In this document: in pieces, positions 59,076 to 64,000 of the stretch
Numbering within the stretch: position 1 is the stretch's first letter
Layout: each line of letters starts with the position of its first letter
Origin: JABDPF01 sp037384065
Lineage (GTDB): Bacteria > Pseudomonadota > Gammaproteobacteria > Xanthomonadales > SZUA-36
Direction: 5' to 3'
Length of the DNA stretch: 64,000 nt
Assembly (NCBI GenBank): GCA_037384065.1
Contig: JARROJ010000011.1
Span: forward strand, 1-64,000
The notes under the pieces: model-generated
What the model was told of the DNA's origin: nothing
What the model saw: the letters and a program-made list of their open reading frames with translations, nothing else
The model's database searches: none
Program-made: the position numbers and the translations under genes

Positions 59076-60089
59076 ATGAACCGGCCCCAGCTCCTGCCCC
59101 CCTTCGTTTGCCTCCTGTTGGCGCTCCTCTTCGTCCCGGCCACGGTGCTGGCCGACCGGATCGTCATGCAGAACGGCGATGTCATCACCGGTCGCGTCAC
59201 GCGCGTGGACGCCAAGGAAGTGATGATCGATCCGCCGTACACCAAGCCATTCGCCGTGAAACGCGATGCGGTCGCCTCGATCGAAACGGACGAACCGCTG
59301 GAGGTCGTGCTGAACGACGGCGCCAAGGTGCGCGCGCGGTTCGCCGGGGCGCCGGATGGCCGCCAGGTCGTGCGGCCGGAGGCGACCGCGCGCGTGATCG
59401 AGGCCGCTGCGGTCCGGCGCGCGGCGCCGCCACGCGCGTTCTATGCGCGCGAATCCCGCGCCGAGGGCACGGTGACGATCAACGAGGGCAACACCGTGAG
59501 CCGCACATCGATCTTCGATTTCGACACCCGGCTGCGGCTGGGCGATCACCGCCAGTACGCCCGGTTCCTTTACCGGCGGGACGAGAACGACGGGCAGACC
59601 GTCAAGAAGCAGACCGAGGGCTCCTACGAGTACGACTGGCTGTTCCGACGCGGCTGGTACACGGCCGCGACCGCGGCCTACGAGCGCGATCCGATCCGTG
59701 ACCTCGGTCACCGCTTCACGTTCGGCGCCCTGCTGGGCCATGACTTCATCGACACGGGGCGCAGTTTCCTGACCGTCAAGGCGGGCGCCGGATATACCGA
59801 CGAAACGCTGGGCGAAATCAGCCAGAGCGGCGCCGTGGCGCTGTGGGAACTCGAATTCCGGCACCAGTTCGGCGTCCGGCGGCTGGAATTCGTCCATGAA
59901 CACGCGCTCACCTACCAGAATTACGGGGCGTACAACATGATCGTGGGATCGAACACCGGCTTGCGCCTGGACGTGTTGTGGGACATCTACGCCACCGCCA
60001 CGTACCGCTACAATTACGAATCCGAGCCGGCGCCGGGACGCTTGGGCAAGGATGCGACGCTGTCCTTCGGCCTGGGAGCGAAATTCTGA
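59076..60089 (+). CDS. DUF481-type outer membrane beta-barrel protein
   Basis: 337 residues. Signal peptide (MNRPQLLPPFVCLLLALLF, cleavage near LA-DRIV), a small N-terminal domain (VMQNGDVITGRVTRVDAKEV, about 25-95), then a beta-barrel-like region ending in Phe (LSFGLGAKF). DUF481 proteins are salt-induced outer-membrane proteins of unknown function. Lies 118 bp after the dehydrogenase and 17 bp before the transporter gene. Confidence 0.8.
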   Translation: MNRPQLLPPFVCLLLALLFVPATVLADRIVMQNGDVITGRVTRVDAKEVMIDPPYTKPFAVKRDAVASIETDEPLEVVLNDGAKVRARFAGAPDGRQVVRPEATARVIEAAAVRRAAPPRAFYARESRAEGTVTINEGNTVSRTSIFDFDTRLRLGDHRQYARFLYRRDENDGQTVKKQTEGSYEYDWLFRRGWYTAATAAYERDPIRDLGHRFTFGALLGHDFIDTGRSFLTVKAGAGYTDETLGEISQSGAVALWELEFRHQFGVRRLEFVHEHALTYQNYGAYNMIVGSNTGLRLDVLWDIYATATYRYNYESEPAPGRLGKDATLSFGLGAKF

Positions 60090-60106
60090 ACCATGGAGCA
60101 CAGCCG

Positions 60107-61564
60107 ATGAGCGACGAGCGGGCCGAAAGCGGCGACAAGGTGTCCTACCGCGACAGTCGGCGGGCCGCGTTCCGGATTCTGCGGCCGGGCCGGCGCCATG
60201 CGCTGCGCCGCGCGCTGACGTTTCTCATCGTGGCGATCACCGTCTGGTCCGTGTGGCGCCTGACGGCCGGAACCCTGCCGCCGGTGCAGCAGGCGGTCCT
60301 GTTCCTGTTCCTGCTGGCCGTAGGCCTGTGGATCACCGAGGCGGTGCCGGCCTTCGCCGTCGGGCTGTTGATCATGGGGTACCTGGTCTTCGCGCTCGGC
60401 ACGCCCCTGATCGTCGACGAACCCCGGGACGTCAGCCCCTACCTGAACACCTGGTCGAGCCCCGTGATCTGGCTGATGCTGGGCGGGTTTTTCATGGCCG
60501 AAGGCCTCGCGCGCACCGGGCTCGACCGTCAGCTGTTCGCGCTTTCCATCCGCCCGGCCGGCACGCGCCCCGAGAACGTCCTGCTCGCCGTCATGCTGAC
60601 CGCCGGCATCGCCTCGATGTTCATTTCCAACACCTCCACCACGGTGTTGATGATCGGCGCCGTGCTGCCCCTGGTGCGGCAGCTCGGCCCGAGCGAGCCG
60701 TTCGCGAGGGCGCTGGTCGTCGCGGTTCCGCTGGCGGCCTCGGTCGGCGGCATGGGCACGATCATCGGCAGTCCGCCGAATGCGATCGCCGCCGGTCTCG
60801 CCGCGGAGAACGGCCGCGTGCTGGATTTCGTCGAGTGGATGTTGCTTGGCGCGCCCGTCGCGCTGGGGCTGATCGTCATCGCCTGGCTGTTTCTGCGCCG
60901 GCTCTACCCGACGCGACTCGAGGCGGTGCGGCTGCAACTCGACCGGCTGGACGAGCCGGACCTGCCGGGCCGCCGCGAACGCGTGATCGTCGGCGCCCTG
61001 TCGGCCGTGACGATCCTCCTGTGGCTGACGACCCCGTTGCACGGGATTCACGTCGCCGCGATTTCACTGATCCCGATTGTCGGCCTGACGCTGACGCAGG
61101 TCCTCGGCGCGGCGGATGTGCGTGGGCTGCCCTGGGACACCCTGATGCTGGTGGCGGGCGGTTTGTCGCTCGGCGCCGCGGTGACCGACAGCGGCCTGGC
61201 CGCGCGCATGGCCGAGTGGCTGACGTTTCTCACCGCCCTGAACCTCGACGTGCTGGTTTACGCGGCGCTGGCCCTGGTCACCGTCGCGCTGTCCAACGTG
61301 ATGAGCAACACGGCCACGGTGTCGCTGATCCTGCCGGTGTCGGTGGCGCTGGTGCCCGGCCGGGAAGTCGAGATGTGCATCATTCTCGGGCTCAGCGCGT
61401 CCTGCGCGCTGCTGCTGCCGGTATCCACGCCGCCCAACGCGATCGCCTTCAGCACCGGAGAAATCGCCACCCGCGACCTGCGCCCCGGCGGCCTGCTGAT
61501 CGGCCTGCTCGGCCCGGCCGTGGTCATCGCCTGGGTCATGCTGATCGGCCGCTGGGTGCTCTGA
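60107..61564 (+). CDS. SLC13/DASS-family sodium:anion symporter
   Basis: 485 residues, about 11-12 membrane segments. Two sodium-site motifs, SNTSTTVLM near 180 and SNTATVSLILPV near 400, and the substrate-site prolines in TIIGSPPNAIAAG and STPPNAIAFSTGEI mark the DASS family (dicarboxylate, sulfate or similar anion uptake). The N-terminal 40 residues are Arg-rich and cytoplasmic. ATG at 60107 is preceded by a GGAG. The anion carried is uncertain. Confidence 0.88.
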   Translation: MSDERAESGDKVSYRDSRRAAFRILRPGRRHALRRALTFLIVAITVWSVWRLTAGTLPPVQQAVLFLFLLAVGLWITEAVPAFAVGLLIMGYLVFALGTPLIVDEPRDVSPYLNTWSSPVIWLMLGGFFMAEGLARTGLDRQLFALSIRPAGTRPENVLLAVMLTAGIASMFISNTSTTVLMIGAVLPLVRQLGPSEPFARALVVAVPLAASVGGMGTIIGSPPNAIAAGLAAENGRVLDFVEWMLLGAPVALGLIVIAWLFLRRLYPTRLEAVRLQLDRLDEPDLPGRRERVIVGALSAVTILLWLTTPLHGIHVAAISLIPIVGLTLTQVLGAADVRGLPWDTLMLVAGGLSLGAAVTDSGLAARMAEWLTFLTALNLDVLVYAALALVTVALSNVMSNTATVSLILPVSVALVPGREVEMCIILGLSASCALLLPVSTPPNAIAFSTGEIATRDLRPGGLLIGLLGPAVVIAWVMLIGRWVL

Positions 61565-61584
61565 TCGCGGCACCGATCGCCCGG

Positions 61585-62379
61585 TCAGCCGTACCGCCCC
61601 TCGATGTAATCGGCGGTTTCCTTGTGCGCCGGGGTGACGAACATCCGGGCGGTTTCGGCGTGCTCGACCACCTTGCCCATCAGCATGAACACGCATTCCT
61701 CGCTGGCCCGGCGCGCCTGCGCCATGTTGTGCGTGACGATCAGGATCGTGTAGCGGCCGCGCAGGTCCCAGATCAGCTCCTCGACCGCTTCCGTGCCCTT
61801 CGGGTCCAGCGCCGAGCAGGGTTCGTCCATCAGCAATACGCCGGGCTTGACCGGCAGCAGCCGGGCAATGCACAGCTTCTGCTGTTCCTCGAGCGACAGT
61901 TCGGTCGCCTTGCGGTCCAGCCGGTCCTTGACCGTGTCCCACAGCAGCACCGTCTGCAGGGCGTCCTCGACGATGTCGTCGTTCTCGCTCTTCGAGGTGC
62001 GCCGCCCCGCGTTGTGGATGCGGTGGCCGAACAGGACGTTGTCGCGAATCGAGATCGGCAGCGGATTCGGCCGCTGGAACACCATGCCGATCTGCTTGCG
62101 GACCTGCACCAGCTCGACGTCCGGGTCGTAGATGTTTTCGCCGAGAACGTCGATCGTGCCGGTAATGCGCACGTAGCCGAGGCGCTCGTTGATCCGGTTC
62201 ACGCTGCGCAGGAAGGTGCTCTTGCCGCAGCCGGACGGCCCGATCATCGAGGTGATGATCCCCTGCCGGATGTCCAGGTCGATATCGAACAGGGCCTGGA
62301 ACGTGCCGTACCAGAGGTTCAGGTCGCGGGTGCGGATGGCCAGCGATCCGTCCCGCCCGGGCGTGGTCGGCGGCGTCAT
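61585..62379 (-). CDS. PstB-like ATPase with degenerate signature motif
   Basis: 264 residues. Walker A GPSGCGKST (47-55), Q-loop Q102 (MVFQRPNPLP), Walker B LLMDEPCSALDP and H-loop H217 (VTHNMAQ) all match PstB. The ABC signature, normally LSGGQ, reads LSLEE (161-165), so this chain cannot complete the opposite ATP site. The adjacent ATPase (62376-63128) has the intact signature but lacks the other catalytic residues. The two starts and stops overlap by 4 bp and follow pstA. Together they probably form a heterodimer for phosphate uptake. Confidence 0.88.
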   Translation of the reverse strand: MTPPTTPGRDGSLAIRTRDLNLWYGTFQALFDIDLDIRQGIITSMIGPSGCGKSTFLRSVNRINERLGYVRITGTIDVLGENIYDPDVELVQVRKQIGMVFQRPNPLPISIRDNVLFGHRIHNAGRRTSKSENDDIVEDALQTVLLWDTVKDRLDRKATELSLEEQQKLCIARLLPVKPGVLLMDEPCSALDPKGTEAVEELIWDLRGRYTILIVTHNMAQARRASEECVFMLMGKVVEHAETARMFVTPAHKETADYIEGRYG

Positions 62380-63121
62380 CCGAATCGGCCCTCGACGTAG
62401 TCGCGGGTGCGCGGGTCCGCGACCTCGCCCGTGAACAGCTGTTCGGTCTCGGCCACTTCGACGCAGCGGCCGTCGAGGAAAAACGCGGTTCGGTCGGCAA
62501 GGCGGCGGGCCTGCTGCACCAGGTTGGTGACCAGGATGATCGTGACCTCGCGCTTGAGTTCCTTGAGCACGTCCTCGATGCGCATCGTCGTGACCGGGTC
62601 GACCGCGATCGAGAATTCGTCGAGCATCAGCAATTCCGGGTCCTGCGACAGCGCTCGGGCGATGGTCAGGCGCTGCTGCTGGCCGCCCGACAGCAGGCTG
62701 CCAAGGGAATCGAGCCGGTCCTTGACCTCGTCCCACAGCGCCGCGCGCTGCAGGCAGCGCTCGACGATCACGTCCAGTTCGGCCCGGTCTTTTTGGCCGG
62801 CCAGGCGCGGCGCCAGCGCCACGTTGTCGTAAACGGTCATTGGCAGGCCGACCGGCAGCGGAAACACCACGCCGATCCGGCGGCGCAAACCGTAGACGTT
62901 GCGCACCTTGTGCACGTCGACACCGTTGAAGGTGACGATCCCATCGACGTCCATCGACGGATCGAACAGGTCCATGCGGTTGACGGCCTTGAGGAACGAC
63001 GTCTTGCCGGCGTTGGCCGGCCCGATGATGCCGAAAATCTCGTTTTCCCGGACGTCGAAGCTGACGCCTTCGAGCGCGGTCGCGCCGCCGTAGCGGATCG
63101 CGAGGTCGCGGACGCCGAGCT

Positions 63122-63128
<7 letters not shown>
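62376..63128 (-). CDS. PstB-like ATPase with degenerate catalytic loops
   Basis: 250 residues. Signature LLSGGQQQR (S147-G148-G149-Q150) is canonical. Walker A is GPANAGKT (36-43). The Q-loop Gln is Pro90 (VVFPLPVGLP), Walker B ends LDEF instead of DEP, and the H-loop His is Asn202 (LVTNLVQ). So its own ATP site looks catalytically weak, but it offers a good signature to the partner. Its ATG overlaps the pstA stop by 7 bp and it is followed by the second PstB-like gene. Phosphate is assigned because PstA is upstream and the partner ATPase is PstB-like. Confidence 0.87.
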
Positions 63129-63991
<863 letters not shown>

Positions 63992-64000
63992 ATCGGATCC

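Overview
The window looks like chromosome of a high-GC, sulfur-oxidising gammaproteobacterium, probably a facultative chemolithotroph. Gammaproteobacterial markers are cmoA-cmoB, glnE, the rpmH-rnpA-yidC-mnmE / dnaA-dnaN-recF-gyrB origin block, and glyQ-glyS beside a gmhB remnant and gyrB. The sulfur genes are of the sHdr/lipoate type (sHdrC2B2, LipS1/LipS2-type lipoyl synthases, sLpl(AB)-type ligase, DsrE3A, TusA), joined by a type I sulfide:quinone oxidoreductase and an ETHE1-like persulfide dioxygenase. No tRNA, rRNA, CRISPR array, insertion sequence or prophage was seen.

Layout. 1-8.8 kb: leftward sHdr genes (DsrE-like, sHdrC2, sHdrB2, the last cut by the window edge), a leftward lipoate-assembly operon (HDAC-like deacetylase, two radical-SAM lipoyl synthases, ligase, glutamine-amidotransferase-like pseudoenzyme), then rightward dsrE3A-tusA. 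8.9-16 kb: a FadL-type porin, a two-cysteine ArsR regulator with a methyltransferase, two exported proteins (one a rhodanese), sqr with a persulfide dioxygenase, and a second two-cysteine ArsR regulator. 16-26 kb: the replication-origin block, with DnaA boxes flanking dnaA. 26-46 kb: housekeeping and envelope genes (glyQS, SPFH/NfeD, cmoAB, a Spy-like protein with a two-component system, an amidase, an ECF sigma factor, tolC, waaA, lpxL, glycosyltransferase, O-antigen ligase). 46.5-49.5 kb: a CHCC zinc-finger protein and glnE. 49.9-54.9 kb: a group 3d NAD-linked [NiFe] hydrogenase, hoxF-hoxUY-hoxH-hoxW, with HoxU and HoxY fused in one chain and a 23-base N run in hoxW. 55-64 kb: a two-subunit flavin/iron-sulfur dehydrogenase, a DUF481 protein, an SLC13-type transporter, and the distal part of a phosphate ABC transporter with two different PstB-like ATPases.

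How the parts fit. Sulfide would be oxidised to sulfane sulfur by SQR; persulfide dioxygenase, rhodanese, TusA and DsrE proteins would process or relay it, and the sHdr complex with a lipoylated carrier (LbpA, not in the window) would oxidise it in the cytoplasm. The lipoate operon supplies that carrier's cofactor. The two ArsR proteins have the Cys pair of persulfide sensors (SqrR/BigR/YgaV), and related AT-rich palindromes lie in three sulfur promoters, suggesting one sulfane-sulfur regulon. The hydrogenase would add NADH from H2. The most unusual signals are the complementary degeneration of the two PstB ATPases, the HoxU-HoxY fusion, the deacetylase in the lipoate operon, and pseudoenzymes (amidotransferase, GmhB-like) kept in conserved contexts.
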